DNA of 61,967 nucleotides, from the NCBI RefSeq assembly GCF_020782875.1, contig NZ_JAJGBN010000010.1:1-61967 (forward strand), written 5' to 3'. A program made the translations under genes and the position numbers. Within the stretch, counting starts at the first letter, position 1; each line of letters begins with the position of its first letter. Under the pieces are notes generated by a model. It had not been told where the DNA came from and made no database searches. It saw only the letters and a list, made by a program, of their open reading frames with translations. Origin of the DNA: Allomuricauda sp. M10 (GTDB lineage Bacteria; Bacteroidota; Bacteroidia; Flavobacteriales; Flavobacteriaceae). This document shows, one piece after another, positions 27,901-39,026 of the stretch.

Positions 27901-28959
27901 ATGAAGAAGATGTATTTTGTTTGGTTACTCTGTATGGCTTCCATCCTACATGCACAAAATGATAGCCTGCCTTTGCGGGGTCTATCCATTGCCGCTCCCC
28001 AAAAAGAAAACGTGGCCCGTTTTGTAAAATTTATCAATGAGGAATTGGGCCCAAGAAAAGTGAACACCTTGGTGCTAAGGGTAGAGTACAACTTTCAGTA
28101 CATATCACATCCAGAGCTTGTTTCGGATAATCCACTTTCCCAAAAAGATGTGGATGCCATTGTGAATGCTTGTCAGAGCAATAATATTAAGATCATTCCA
28201 CAAATCAATCTGTTGGGGCACCAATCATGGGCCGGTAGTCTTGGCAAATTGTTGACGGTGTACCCAGAATTTGATGAAACCCCTAATGTTGCCATTCCAG
28301 AAAAATATGAATGGCCCAATGACGATGGACTGTACTGCAAAAGCTATTGTCCGTTGCATCCTGAAGTGCACAAAGTGGTTTTTGATTTGGTGGATGAGAT
28401 CATTGCCGCGTTTAAGGCAGATGACTTCCATGCGGGCATGGATGAGGTTTTTTATATCGGAATGCAAGAATGCCCAAGGTGCAACGGAAAGGACAAGGCC
28501 GAGCTGTTTGCAGGCGAGGTGACCAAGATCAGGAACCATTTGGCACAGTCAGGAAAACGCCTTTGGATCTGGGGTGATCGATTGATCGATGGTAAGACCA
28601 CGGGTTTGGGCATGTGGGAGGCCAGTATGAACACTACCTACAGGGCCATAGACCTTATTCCCAAGGATGTGATGATCTGTGATTGGCATTATGAACGCCC
28701 TGATCCCACGGCGGCCTATTTTGCCATGAACGGCTTTGATGTGGCCACCTGTTCTTGGCGTAAACCTGAAGTGGCCCTTGAACAGCAGCAAATGTTAGTG
28801 GAATTTAGAAAAAATGCCACCGCGGAAATGAAACCCCGATACAGGGGAATGCTACATACCTCTTGGACCAGCGCTTCCCATTTTTTGGATATGTTCTATG
28901 AGGAAAATCCGAAAGAGGAAAATGATGCCACTACTTTTAAGGCATTATTTACTAGATAA
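27901..28959 (+). CDS. GH20-like (beta-hexosaminidase-type) glycosidase, exported
   Basis: 352-residue protein: signal peptide MKKMYFVWLLCMASILHAQ, then a TIM barrel with NTLVLRVEYNFQYISHPEL, KIIPQINLLGHQSW and the acidic pair in HAGMDEVFYIG, which matches the Asp-Glu catalytic pair of GH20 hexosaminidases. Further conserved Trp are in LWIWGDRL and MLHTSWTSASHFLDM. The N-terminal GH20b domain of classical hexosaminidases is absent and the protein is short, so specificity may differ. A CxxC pair (MQECPRCNG) may bind metal or be oxidised. Two exported TIM-barrel isomerases face it on the other strand. Confidence 0.75.
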   Translation: MKKMYFVWLLCMASILHAQNDSLPLRGLSIAAPQKENVARFVKFINEELGPRKVNTLVLRVEYNFQYISHPELVSDNPLSQKDVDAIVNACQSNNIKIIPQINLLGHQSWAGSLGKLLTVYPEFDETPNVAIPEKYEWPNDDGLYCKSYCPLHPEVHKVVFDLVDEIIAAFKADDFHAGMDEVFYIGMQECPRCNGKDKAELFAGEVTKIRNHLAQSGKRLWIWGDRLIDGKTTGLGMWEASMNTTYRAIDLIPKDVMICDWHYERPDPTAAYFAMNGFDVATCSWRKPEVALEQQQMLVEFRKNATAEMKPRYRGMLHTSWTSASHFLDMFYEENPKEENDATTFKALFTR

Positions 28960-28971
28960 GAACCATCCAAT

Positions 28972-29931
28972 TCAAATCGTCCTCAAATAGTCAATACTTT
29001 TCTTTAAGGCCAACCTAGGATTATCTACAAGGTCCTGTTCTACAAAAAAGTGTTGTACCCCTGACTTTTGGGCTTGCTCCACAATGGCTTTTATATCCAT
29101 TGCCCCATTGCCAACAGTGGTCATTTGTGGCCAAAGTTCGATCCATTGATCTGCAGAGCCGCCATCTCCTTTAAAATAGGTAATCTTCTTCATATCCTTT
29201 AAATGGAGGGCCACGTAGCGGTTGGGATAGTTTTTGAGATATTCCACAGGATCTGCACCCCCGGCAGTGGTCCAATAAATGTCCATTTCAAAAAAGACGA
29301 GGTCAGGATCCGTGTTATCCAAAATGATCTGAAGTGGAATTTGGCCATCCATTTCATGAATACCATATCCGTGGTTGTGGTATAAAAATTTAAAACCTTC
29401 TTTTTTGGCGTTCTCCCCAATTGTATTGAATCGGTCTGCCATGCGTTTGTAGTCGTCCAAAGTTTGTCTCAATTCATCAGGAATGGCGGACATGCCCAAA
29501 TAATCCATTCCCAAGGTTCGGACCGCTTCCCCAACGGCTGGCATATTGTTTTCCAAGGTTACAATGTCAATATGTCCAGATGAAGCCTTTAAATCATATT
29601 CATCCAACAGACCTTTGAATTCCTTGGCCGTTTTTCCAAAAAAACCACTTCCGCTAAAACCAATACTTGGGATGATCTGTTTCCAACGTTCCTGGGCCGC
29701 TGTTGAACTAAAAGGGTAAGGACCGTAAATTTCCACTTCTTTATAGCCCATTTGGTGCAACATGGCCAGACTGCCAGCAAGGTCTTGTTCCAGCAATTTG
29801 GGTAGGGAGAACAGCTGAATACCAATGCTAGTTAAACTTTTGGTGCTAGATGGGGAACAGGCACCAAGTCCCATAAACATGGTGGCGCTGGAAGCCAATG
29901 CTGTATTTTGGATGAAATGACGTCTTTTCAT
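28972..29931 (-). CDS. Sugar phosphate isomerase/epimerase family lipoprotein
   Basis: 319-residue xylose-isomerase-like TIM barrel. The N terminus MKRRHFIQNTALASSATMF contains a twin-arginine-like motif and then a lipobox GLGAC, so it is probably exported folded and lipidated. Core motifs: LHQMGYKEVEIYG, SSGHIDIV, KFLYHNHGYGI, LVFFEMDIYWTTAGGADP (metal ligands) and VALHLKDM, ending HFFVEQDLVDNPRLALKKS. It is downstream of the similar 287-residue protein (29-base gap), likely one operon. The substrate is not predictable; export of such isomerases is common in Bacteroidota sugar loci. Confidence 0.82.
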   Translation of the reverse strand: MKRRHFIQNTALASSATMFMGLGACSPSSTKSLTSIGIQLFSLPKLLEQDLAGSLAMLHQMGYKEVEIYGPYPFSSTAAQERWKQIIPSIGFSGSGFFGKTAKEFKGLLDEYDLKASSGHIDIVTLENNMPAVGEAVRTLGMDYLGMSAIPDELRQTLDDYKRMADRFNTIGENAKKEGFKFLYHNHGYGIHEMDGQIPLQIILDNTDPDLVFFEMDIYWTTAGGADPVEYLKNYPNRYVALHLKDMKKITYFKGDGGSADQWIELWPQMTTVGNGAMDIKAIVEQAQKSGVQHFFVEQDLVDNPRLALKKSIDYLRTI

Positions 29932-29960
29932 TTTGGTGTTGGTTTAGTTATCATGAACCT

Positions 29961-30824
29961 TTACACGTCACATCGCATAAAGCCATCTTTTAGCGCAGCA
30001 ATGGGGTCTTCCCAAGTGGTAATGTATTCCTGTGCCACATACCCTTTGAACCCTGTTGCCATAATGGCCTTGATAATGGCTGGATAATACAACTCTTGGG
30101 TTTCATCTATTTCATGGCGCCCGGGTACCCCCGCGGTGTGATAGTGGCCAAAATAAGGGTGGTAATTTTGAATGCTTCGAATGATGTCACCCTCTTGGAT
30201 CTGCATGTGATAAATATCGAAGAGCAGTTTAAAGTTGTCACTTCCCAAATGTTTGCAAAGTTCCACTCCCCATATGCTTTTATCACACATATAATCAGGG
30301 TGGTTTACTTGGTTGAAAAGTTCCATCTGGATGACTACCCCGTGTTTTTCGGCCAATGGCATGATCTGGGATAGCCCGTCCACACAATTTTGAAGGCCTA
30401 CATAATCGTTCATGCCATTCCGGTTACCACTGAAACAAATCAGGTTGGTATATCCTGCCTCTGCCACCTTCGGGATCATTTCCGTGTAATTCTTGATAAG
30501 CTGCTCGTGGTACTTGGGATTGTTCCATCCTTCGGTAAGACTGATCTCCGCCCCGTTGCACATGGAGCAATGGATGTCATATTTCTTCAACAAGGGCCAA
30601 TCCTTCGGTCCGATCAGATCAATGGCCTTTATGCCCAGTTCATTCAGGGTCTTTAAAAAATCTTCCAGGGGGATATTGTCAAAACACCATTGGCAAACAC
30701 TGTGGTTTACGTTGTTCTTCAATTTAAATTCCTTGGGTTGTCCTGCTTCGGGAACCATCGCAGAAGTGGAAGCCAATCCAGCAGAGCCAATGGCCGCAGT
30801 GGCTATAAAGTTTCTTCGTCTCAT
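29961..30824 (-). CDS. Hydroxypyruvate-isomerase-like TIM barrel, Tat-exported
   Basis: 287 residues with a clear twin-arginine signal MRRRNFIATAAIGSAGLAS. The AP-endonuclease-2/hydroxypyruvate isomerase fold is shown by VCQWCFDNIPLEDFLKTL, VVIQMELFNQVNHPDYMC (metal Glu), FKLLFDIYHMQIQEGDII (metal Asp and His), FGHYHTAGVPGRHEID and GYVAQEYI. The arrangement matches Hyi-like proteins rather than xylose isomerase proper. It is the first gene of a two-gene operon with the sugar isomerase-like lipoprotein. True substrate unknown. Confidence 0.8.
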   Translation of the reverse strand: MRRRNFIATAAIGSAGLASTSAMVPEAGQPKEFKLKNNVNHSVCQWCFDNIPLEDFLKTLNELGIKAIDLIGPKDWPLLKKYDIHCSMCNGAEISLTEGWNNPKYHEQLIKNYTEMIPKVAEAGYTNLICFSGNRNGMNDYVGLQNCVDGLSQIMPLAEKHGVVIQMELFNQVNHPDYMCDKSIWGVELCKHLGSDNFKLLFDIYHMQIQEGDIIRSIQNYHPYFGHYHTAGVPGRHEIDETQELYYPAIIKAIMATGFKGYVAQEYITTWEDPIAALKDGFMRCDV

Positions 30825-30867
30825 TATATGCTTTTCTTATTCGAAAGATAGTACTTTAGGCCTACAA

Positions 30868-32818
<1,951 letters not shown>

Positions 32819-32859
32819 CCACCTGATTTACCGATAAAGATTTCTACTAAATAATTTCC

Positions 32860-34740
32860 ATGGAAGAAAAGAAGCTGGATATCAATTCCATTATTGGATT
32901 TGTATTGATTTTTGGGATACTCATTTTCATGTTTTACCAAAATCAACCCACCCCAGAAGAGTTGGCGGCCGAAAAAGCGAAGCAGGAGCAAGTTGAGGCT
33001 GAAGCAAAGAAAGTTGAAGAAGAGGCCCAAAAGCCAGCCGTAAAGGAAGCCCAAACCATAAATCTTAAAGATTCAACGGCCGTGGCCGCTTATAAAAGTG
33101 GGGTAGGGGCATTTGGTTTTAGTGCAGTTTCCGATGGAACTACCAAATTGGAAAACGAGGTGTTGTATTTGGAGGTATCCAACAAAGGTGGACAGATCGT
33201 GGAGGCCACCATGAAAAATTATGTCACCTATGATTCGGTTCCCGTTTATTTGGTAAAGGATGGCAATGCCAATTTCGCCCTGAATTTTACCACTTCTGAC
33301 AATCGGGTGTTGAATACGGCCGATCTATATTTTGAACCATCACTTTCCAAAAGTGGGGACAACCAAGTACTTTCCATGAAGGCCAAAGTAGCGGATAACC
33401 AGTTCTTGGAATATCGCTACGAAATGAAACCGAACGAATACCTTGTTGATTTTACGGTACGTTCCCAAGGATTGAACGGTGTGCTCAACAGCAGCAAACC
33501 GGTTACTTTGGAATGGGAGATGAAAGGTATTCGCCACAGCAAAAGTGTCAAATATGAAAACCGTTATACCCGTTTAACTTATAACCATGCTGATGGTGAT
33601 ATCAGCAAGCTTTCCGAAAGCAGTGATTTAGATGAGGAAACTGAGGAAGATGTAAAATGGATGTCCTATCGCCAACACTTCTTTAGTTCCATATTGGCTA
33701 CCGATGACCATTTTGAAACAGCAGAACTGAGTTCCAAAAACTTGGTAGAAGAAGAAAGCAAGGATATTCTTTTCACTAAGGAATACAGTACAAAAGCGCC
33801 CTTGAAGTTACAAGGTGGGGAATTGTCCCAGAACATGCACTGGTATTACGGTCCTACCGATGTGAAAATATTGGATGATTACAAGGATTTGGGTCTAGTG
33901 GAGTCCATCCCTTTCGGATGGGGCATTTTTGGTTGGATTAATCGATTTGTTTTTACGCCTTTATATGGATTTTTGAGCTCGTTCCTTCCTTTCGGGATTG
34001 CGATTATCGTGATGACCATTTTAGTGCGTTTAGCCTTGTCTCCCGTAACCTATAAGTCGTACCTCTCGCAAGCCAAGATGAAGGTGTTGAAACCAGAGAT
34101 TACCGAGATCAACGAGAAGTACAAGGACAATGCCATGAAAAAGCAACAAGAGACCATGAAACTCTACAATAAGGCGGGTGTTAGCCCCATGAGTGGATGT
34201 GTTCCGGCCCTATTGCAGTTGCCCATATTTTATGCGCTGTTCATGTTCTTTCCAACCTCTTTTGCCCTAAGACAAAAATCGTTCTTGTGGGCGCAAGATC
34301 TTTCGTCCTATGATGCAATTATTGAATGGACAACCAATATTCCATTTATTTCAAGTTTTTATGGCAATCATGTGAGTTTGTTTCCCATCTTGGCATCCGT
34401 TGCCATCTTTTTCTACATGCAGATGACCACTGGTGAAACCATGCAGATGCAACAGCAACCGGGAATGCCCAACATGAAGTTCATCATGTACCTTTCGCCC
34501 ATTATGATGTTGTTCTTCTTCAACAACTATGCGAGTGGTTTGAGTTTGTATTATTTCATTTCCAACTTGATTACCATATTGATCATGTTGGTGATTAAAA
34601 ACTACATCTTGGATCAGGATAAGATCCATGCGCAGATACAGGAGAACAAGAGCAAGCCTAAAAAAGAGAACAAGTTCCAGCGTAAAATGCGCGAAATGAT
34701 GGAACAGGCCGAACAACAGAAAAATTCAGGGCGAAGATAA
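32860..34740 (+). CDS. yidC: Membrane protein insertase YidC
   Basis: Inner-membrane insertase acting alone or with SecYEG; 626 residues. The N-terminal helix (SIIGFVLIFGILIFMFYQNQ) is followed by an Ala/Glu/Lys-rich linker and a large periplasmic beta-supersandwich domain (about 75-350). The conserved five-helix core starts near LVESIPFGWGIFGWINRFVF and includes GIAIIVMTILVRLALSP (the hydrophilic-groove Arg), LQLPIFYALFMFFP and FNNYASGLSLYYFISN. The tail is very basic (KSKPKKENKFQRK), as in species where YidC aids ribosome binding. Confidence 0.95.
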   Translation: MEEKKLDINSIIGFVLIFGILIFMFYQNQPTPEELAAEKAKQEQVEAEAKKVEEEAQKPAVKEAQTINLKDSTAVAAYKSGVGAFGFSAVSDGTTKLENEVLYLEVSNKGGQIVEATMKNYVTYDSVPVYLVKDGNANFALNFTTSDNRVLNTADLYFEPSLSKSGDNQVLSMKAKVADNQFLEYRYEMKPNEYLVDFTVRSQGLNGVLNSSKPVTLEWEMKGIRHSKSVKYENRYTRLTYNHADGDISKLSESSDLDEETEEDVKWMSYRQHFFSSILATDDHFETAELSSKNLVEEESKDILFTKEYSTKAPLKLQGGELSQNMHWYYGPTDVKILDDYKDLGLVESIPFGWGIFGWINRFVFTPLYGFLSSFLPFGIAIIVMTILVRLALSPVTYKSYLSQAKMKVLKPEITEINEKYKDNAMKKQQETMKLYNKAGVSPMSGCVPALLQLPIFYALFMFFPTSFALRQKSFLWAQDLSSYDAIIEWTTNIPFISSFYGNHVSLFPILASVAIFFYMQMTTGETMQMQQQPGMPNMKFIMYLSPIMMLFFFNNYASGLSLYYFISNLITILIMLVIKNYILDQDKIHAQIQENKSKPKKENKFQRKMREMMEQAEQQKNSGRR

Positions 34741-34775
34741 TTTCATCGTAATTTGGATTGACGGATTAAACCTTT

Positions 34776-34794
34776 TTGGACAACAAGTGTCCAA
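34776..34794 (+). repeat. Small hairpin between yidC and the DUF6515 gene
   Basis: TTGGACA and TGTCCAA arms around a five-base loop, 36 bases after the yidC stop. It has no T run, so it may be an mRNA stability or processing hairpin, not a full terminator. Confidence 0.4.
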
Positions 34795-34820
34795 GGGGCA
34801 ATAACCATTAATTCAACAGT

Positions 34821-35366
34821 ATGAAAAATCTAAAACTGATATTGTTTTTGTTTACCTTATTTTTTGTGGGCACTACCGAGTATGCCGAGGCCCAAGTAAC
34901 GAGAGGACAGGAAAGGAGAATGGTCCGTAGAAAGGTCCGCCGCCACAACCGAAGGGTGGTCCGCAGGACGTTAAGACAATTACCTGCCAATACCAGACCT
35001 ATTGTTTACCGAAAAATTTCCTATTACCCAGTTGGTGGCATGTACTACATTCAACGCAAAGGAATTTATGTAAGAACTTTTCCTCCAAGGGGATTTCGTT
35101 TGGCGGTGGTGCCAACAACCGCTGTGATCATCACAGTCCGTGGCACTCGCTACCATTATGCAGACGGTGTTTTTTATGAACCTCTTGATGGCGAATATGC
35201 CGTTGCTGCCCCGCCTATCGGTGCTGTGGTAAAGGAACTTCCGGAAGATGCCGAAGAAATCGATTTTGACGGGGTAACCATGCACGAACTCAACCAGGCT
35301 GTTTACAAAGAAGTGGAAAACGGATACGAGATTATTGAAGTGCTGGAAGATGAAATAGAACCATAA
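34821..35366 (+). CDS. DUF6515 family exported protein
   Basis: 181 residues: signal peptide MKNLKLILFLFTLFFVGTTEYAEAQ, an extremely Arg-rich segment (about 28-55, RRMVRRKVRRHNRRVVRR), then a beta-rich domain (GMYYIQRKGIYVRTFPPRGFRLAVVP, TRYHYADGVFYEPL) and an acidic C-terminal third. The repeated GVFY/GIYV pattern is the DUF6515 hallmark. The basic stretch after signal cleavage could bind murein or outer-membrane lipid head groups, which is only a guess. A strong terminator follows. Confidence 0.72.
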   Translation: MKNLKLILFLFTLFFVGTTEYAEAQVTRGQERRMVRRKVRRHNRRVVRRTLRQLPANTRPIVYRKISYYPVGGMYYIQRKGIYVRTFPPRGFRLAVVPTTAVIITVRGTRYHYADGVFYEPLDGEYAVAAPPIGAVVKELPEDAEEIDFDGVTMHELNQAVYKEVENGYEIIEVLEDEIEP

Positions 35367-35397
35367 CGTTTTCGGACAGTTGGATCAGGACATAAAA

Positions 35398-35426
35398 AAA
35401 CTCCCCCAAGAACTTTGGGGGAGTTT
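35398..35426 (+). terminator. Rho-independent terminator after the DUF6515 gene
   Basis: 12-bp perfect stem (35398-35409 with 35415-35426, AAACTCCCCCAA) with a five-base loop, 32 bases past the stop codon. Confidence 0.82.
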
Positions 35427-35577
35427 CCATTTTAGGTTTAGTTTGGAAAGATTTGGGACTTCAAAGATGCGGCAACATCGCGGCGAAAAAAATTAATAGT
35501 TGTCAAACCACTGGTTTTTGTAGTGAAAATTACCTCCTATTGATGTGTCATCGATGAACGGTATTTTTATGACGTTT

Positions 35578-35613
35578 AAAGCCCTCAACTTAATAAATGA
35601 TGAGGGCTTTTTT
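35578..35613. terminator. Second rho-independent terminator
   Basis: 10-bp stem AAAGCCCTCA (35578-35587 with 35601-35610), 13-base loop, then T residues. It lies 150 bases after the first terminator, and is placed to stop readthrough toward the FAS1 gene or the FAS1 transcript coming the other way. The 150 bases between the two terminators hold no ORF I can support. Confidence 0.75.
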
Positions 35614-35649
35614 ATTCATGACTGATACCGATTTGGGTAAACCAATGTT

Positions 35650-37515
35650 TTAGTTAGTGGTATCAGGGATCAATACGGTATCCACTACATGGATTACCCC
35701 GTTAATTGCCTGGACATCTACAGCAATAATACCAATTCCTGTGTTTCCGGCTCCATCCGTAATATCGGCAATATTATCACCGGTACCAGGCAGACTAAAG
35801 GTAAGTGCATCACCTTCCAAAGTGTTGGCTGTGGCTCCATTGCTAAGATCACCGGAGCGTACATTGGCCCCTGCAATAACATGGTGCTGTAAGATTGGGA
35901 TCAGATCCGCTTCTCCAGGAATACTTGGTAATGCTTCAAATGCAGCATTGGTTGGAGCGAATACGGTAAACGGATCGCTTCCTGAACCGTTCTGAGCGGA
36001 TAATACACTTACAAAATCAACACTTGGGGTCAGTTCTGTCAATGCCTGTACTAAAGTTGAAAAATTTGGGTCAGCTATAGCAAAGGTTACCACAGTTGGT
36101 AAGTCAATAATAGCATCAACCACATGGATAACGCCATTGGAAGCGACTATGTCCGCCAAAACTACATTGCTTGAGCCATTCAAGGTAACCCCATCGTCAG
36201 TATTGATGTAGAGACTTAGATTTTCATTGGCGGCAAATTCTGCGGCGGTGCTCACATAGGAATTGGACAGTCCGGCTGAAAATGTAGCTGCTCCTACAAT
36301 CACGTGATTGGATAGAATGGCATTCAAATCATTGCCATTCGGATTTGTAAAGGCTGTAAATGCAGCATTGTTTGGTGCAAAAACTGTGAAATCTTCTTCT
36401 TCGTTGGACAACAGATCGGTAAACAGAGTATTCCCGCCATTGGTCAACGCACCTACCAAAGAGGAGAGGTTTGGGTTGGCAACAGCATGATCTACAATGT
36501 TCGGAATGTCAATTACCGCATCTACCACATGAACAATTCCATTCAACGCTTTTACATCCGGTACCAGAACGGTGGATACGCCATTAAATGTAACATCCCC
36601 TGATGCATCGAAATAAAGGCTAACATTTTCATCTCCAACTCCAGTGGCCAAGGTCTTGGCATAACCGGAGCTAAGAGCTGCCAAATCTGAGGAAGTAACT
36701 GTACCACTGATCACGTGGTTCAAAAGTACATTGGTCAATACATCCGTTGGAATATCGGCTATTTGTGCTCCATTCAAGAAAGTAGCAAAAGCTTCATCAG
36801 TAGGGGCCAAAACAGTGAAAGGGCCATCACCACGTAAAATGGTTGGCAAATCCCCGTCCGCTGCTTGTAGCGCAGCTACCAAACTTTCCAAGTTCTCATT
36901 ACCCAATGCCAAATCAGTGATCGGCACCAAAATAATATCGGACAATTCGTCCAAAATGGCTTGTGGAAGCAGCACTTTGTCAATCAAATGAACCACGCCA
37001 TTGGAGGCCATTACGTTTGCCGTGGTAACTTGGGCATCCACATCGGTTGCATCACTCAGATAAACCCCACCTTGGGTTGAAACTTCAAGAGTAGATCCTT
37101 GAAGCGTGGTAATGGTTTGACCATCACTCAAATCCGTTGACAATACAGCCGCTCCCGGAACAACATGGTAAGTTAATATGACGGCCAACAGATCCTGTAA
37201 TTGTTGGGTGCTGAAATCATCAAGGGAATCAAAACCATCCAATTGTGCCAAAAGATCCGCAAAGGCATCGTTTGTAGGTGCAAAAACCGTAAAAGGTCCT
37301 TCACCACTCAAGGCGGTGATCAGATCGTTATTGGCACTTTCATCGGCTTTTTGAAGCGCGCTTACCAAAGTGCTCAGGTCTGACGTGGCCTGCGCCGTAG
37401 CCACAATATCAAGCTGTGCTTCGGGCGGATTCGGTTCGTCGTCATCGGAGCAGGAAACCATGCTCAGTGTAAATAGGACAAAGGTTAATCTTGCAATTTT
37501 TTCTAGAGTTTTCAT
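35650..37515 (-). CDS. Surface lipoprotein with four FAS1 (fasciclin) domains
   Basis: About 621 residues. The signal peptide MKTLEKIARLTFVLFTLSMVSC ends in a lipobox followed by SDDDEP, a close match to the acidic export signal that puts flavobacterial lipoproteins on the outside of the cell. Four FAS1 repeats follow, opening DLSTLVSALQKADE, NLESLVAALQAADG, NLSSLVGALTNGG and NFSTLVQALTEL; each has FTVFAPTNDAF-like and VVHLIDKVLLP-like H1/H2 boxes. FAS1 domains act in adhesion to surfaces, matrix or other cells. ATG 37515 is chosen because the 24 residues upstream are not signal-like. Monocistronic, divergent from mnmA. Confidence 0.88.
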   Translation of the reverse strand: MKTLEKIARLTFVLFTLSMVSCSDDDEPNPPEAQLDIVATAQATSDLSTLVSALQKADESANNDLITALSGEGPFTVFAPTNDAFADLLAQLDGFDSLDDFSTQQLQDLLAVILTYHVVPGAAVLSTDLSDGQTITTLQGSTLEVSTQGGVYLSDATDVDAQVTTANVMASNGVVHLIDKVLLPQAILDELSDIILVPITDLALGNENLESLVAALQAADGDLPTILRGDGPFTVLAPTDEAFATFLNGAQIADIPTDVLTNVLLNHVISGTVTSSDLAALSSGYAKTLATGVGDENVSLYFDASGDVTFNGVSTVLVPDVKALNGIVHVVDAVIDIPNIVDHAVANPNLSSLVGALTNGGNTLFTDLLSNEEEDFTVFAPNNAAFTAFTNPNGNDLNAILSNHVIVGAATFSAGLSNSYVSTAAEFAANENLSLYINTDDGVTLNGSSNVVLADIVASNGVIHVVDAIIDLPTVVTFAIADPNFSTLVQALTELTPSVDFVSVLSAQNGSGSDPFTVFAPTNAAFEALPSIPGEADLIPILQHHVIAGANVRSGDLSNGATANTLEGDALTFSLPGTGDNIADITDGAGNTGIGIIAVDVQAINGVIHVVDTVLIPDTTN

Positions 37516-37693
37516 GTGCTTGTGAAATATTTTGTTTAACTGTTTAAAAATATGCTTAAACAAAATAAATGCAATACTGTTTAACATTTATGTAAAAAAG
37601 TTTAACAAAATTTTTTCTCATTCCAGAAGGGTCAACATTTTCGACAGCCTTTTTAGGAGAAGGCAGAGGCTATTTTTTATTCCATGCATTTCG

Positions 37694-37701
37694 TATTTTT
37701 G
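37694..37701 (+). promoter_or_regulatory. -7 promoter element of mnmA
   Basis: TATTTTTG, an exact TAnnTTTG match, 18 bases before the mnmA ATG. Confidence 0.5.
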
Positions 37702-37719
37702 TACCCTTAAAGCATTGTG

Positions 37720-38910
37720 ATGAAAAAGGTTGTTGTAGGACTTTCGGGAGGAGTGGATTCCAGTGTGGCCGCATACCTGCTCAAAGAGCAGGGATATGAG
37801 GTGATTGGTCTTTTCATGAAGAATTGGCATGACGATTCCGTAACCATTTCTGAGGAATGTCCGTGGTTAGAGGATAGTAACGATGCCCTTATCGTGGCCG
37901 AGAAATTGGGTATTCCTTTCCAAACGGTGGATTTGAGTGCTGAGTACAAGGAGCGTATCGTGGATTATATGTTCAACGAATATGAAAGAGGGCGCACCCC
38001 CAATCCTGATGTGCTCTGCAATCGCGAGATCAAGTTTGATGTCTTTTTAAAGATTGCCCTACAATTAGGTGCCGATTATGTGGCAACGGGTCACTATTGC
38101 CGAAAAGGAACGATCCAAAATGAAGATGGCACCGAAACGTATCAATTGTTGGCAGGCAAGGATCCCAATAAGGATCAATCCTATTTTCTATGTCAATTGT
38201 CTCAAGAGCAATTATCCAAAACGTTGTTTCCCATTGGCGAATTGCTAAAACCTGAAGTTCGAAAGATCGCAGCAGAAAACAATTTGATCACAGCCGATAA
38301 AAAGGATTCCCAAGGATTATGCTTTGTGGGTAAGGTGCATCTACCTGACTTTTTGCAGCAAAAACTGAAACCTAAAAAAGGGGTCATTGTAGAAGTACCC
38401 AGTGATGCTTCCCAATTTGCCATAGCTGTTCCTGAGTTTCACAATGAAAAGGAGAAATTGGCCTTTCAAGCGGAAAAACCCATTTTTTCTATGGAAGATG
38501 GCAAGGTAGTGGGAGAACACCAAGGGGCCCATTATTTTACCATCGGGCAACGTAAGGGTCTGAACGTTGGGGGTACCAAAGAACCTTTGTTCGTTATTGA
38601 AACCGATGTGGACAAGAACATCATTTATACAGGACAGGGCAAGACCCATCCGGGATTGTTCCGGAATACCCTTTTTGTGAAAGAAGATGAGGAGCATTGG
38701 GTACGTCCCGATCTGGCCTTAAAAGAAGATGAAACCATGGAAGTGATGGCTCGTATCCGTTACCGTCAACCATTGCAAAAAGCCACCCTCTATAAAGTAG
38801 GGAACGGACTGTATGTTGATTTCCAAGAAAAGCAATCCGCCATTACCGAAGGTCAGTTTGTTGCCTGGTATGTGGGCGAGGAATTGGTGGGTTCAGGAGT
38901 GATTTCTTAA
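37720..38910 (+). CDS. mnmA: tRNA-specific 2-thiouridylase MnmA
   Basis: Thiolates U34 of Lys/Glu/Gln tRNAs with ATP and a persulfide sulfur relay; 396 residues. The PP-loop is [17 protein letters not shown]. The two catalytic cysteines are in [15 protein letters not shown] (about 100) and [13 protein letters not shown] (about 198). The tRNA-recognition and beta-barrel parts contain [26 protein letters not shown] and [13 protein letters not shown] 37720 is preferred to the adjacent GTG at 37717. Confidence 0.95.
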   Translation: MKKVVVGLSGGVDSSVAAYLLKEQGYEVIGLFMKNWHDDSVTISEECPWLEDSNDALIVAEKLGIPFQTVDLSAEYKERIVDYMFNEYERGRTPNPDVLCNREIKFDVFLKIALQLGADYVATGHYCRKGTIQNEDGTETYQLLAGKDPNKDQSYFLCQLSQEQLSKTLFPIGELLKPEVRKIAAENNLITADKKDSQGLCFVGKVHLPDFLQQKLKPKKGVIVEVPSDASQFAIAVPEFHNEKEKLAFQAEKPIFSMEDGKVVGEHQGAHYFTIGQRKGLNVGGTKEPLFVIETDVDKNIIYTGQGKTHPGLFRNTLFVKEDEEHWVRPDLALKEDETMEVMARIRYRQPLQKATLYKVGNGLYVDFQEKQSAITEGQFVAWYVGEELVGSGVIS

Positions 38911-38932
38911 TCTTTCAAAAAGCTTGCACCTC

Positions 38933-39010
38933 GTCATCCTGAATTTATTTCAAAATCCTTTAGAATATTATTTTTATTTTGATGGGAAACTGAAACAAGT
39001 TCAGTTTGAC
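38933..39010. repeat. Intergenic palindromic repeat (GTCA...CTGAA type)
   Basis: The ends form an imperfect inverted repeat: GTCATCCTGAATTTATTTCA on the left and, on the reverse strand of the right end, GTCAAACTGAACTTGTTTCA (16 of 20 identical). I recognise this as the kind of palindrome dispersed between genes in many Bacteroidota genomes. It lies directly between mnmA and the next gene. Confidence 0.7.
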
Positions 39011-39026
39011 AATTATTCAATATTTC

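Noticed and set aside
30493..30867. N-terminal extension of the DUF3820 protein
   Set aside because: The reading runs antisense through the isomerase gene and has no conserved sequence; ATG 30868 gives the family's normal N terminus.
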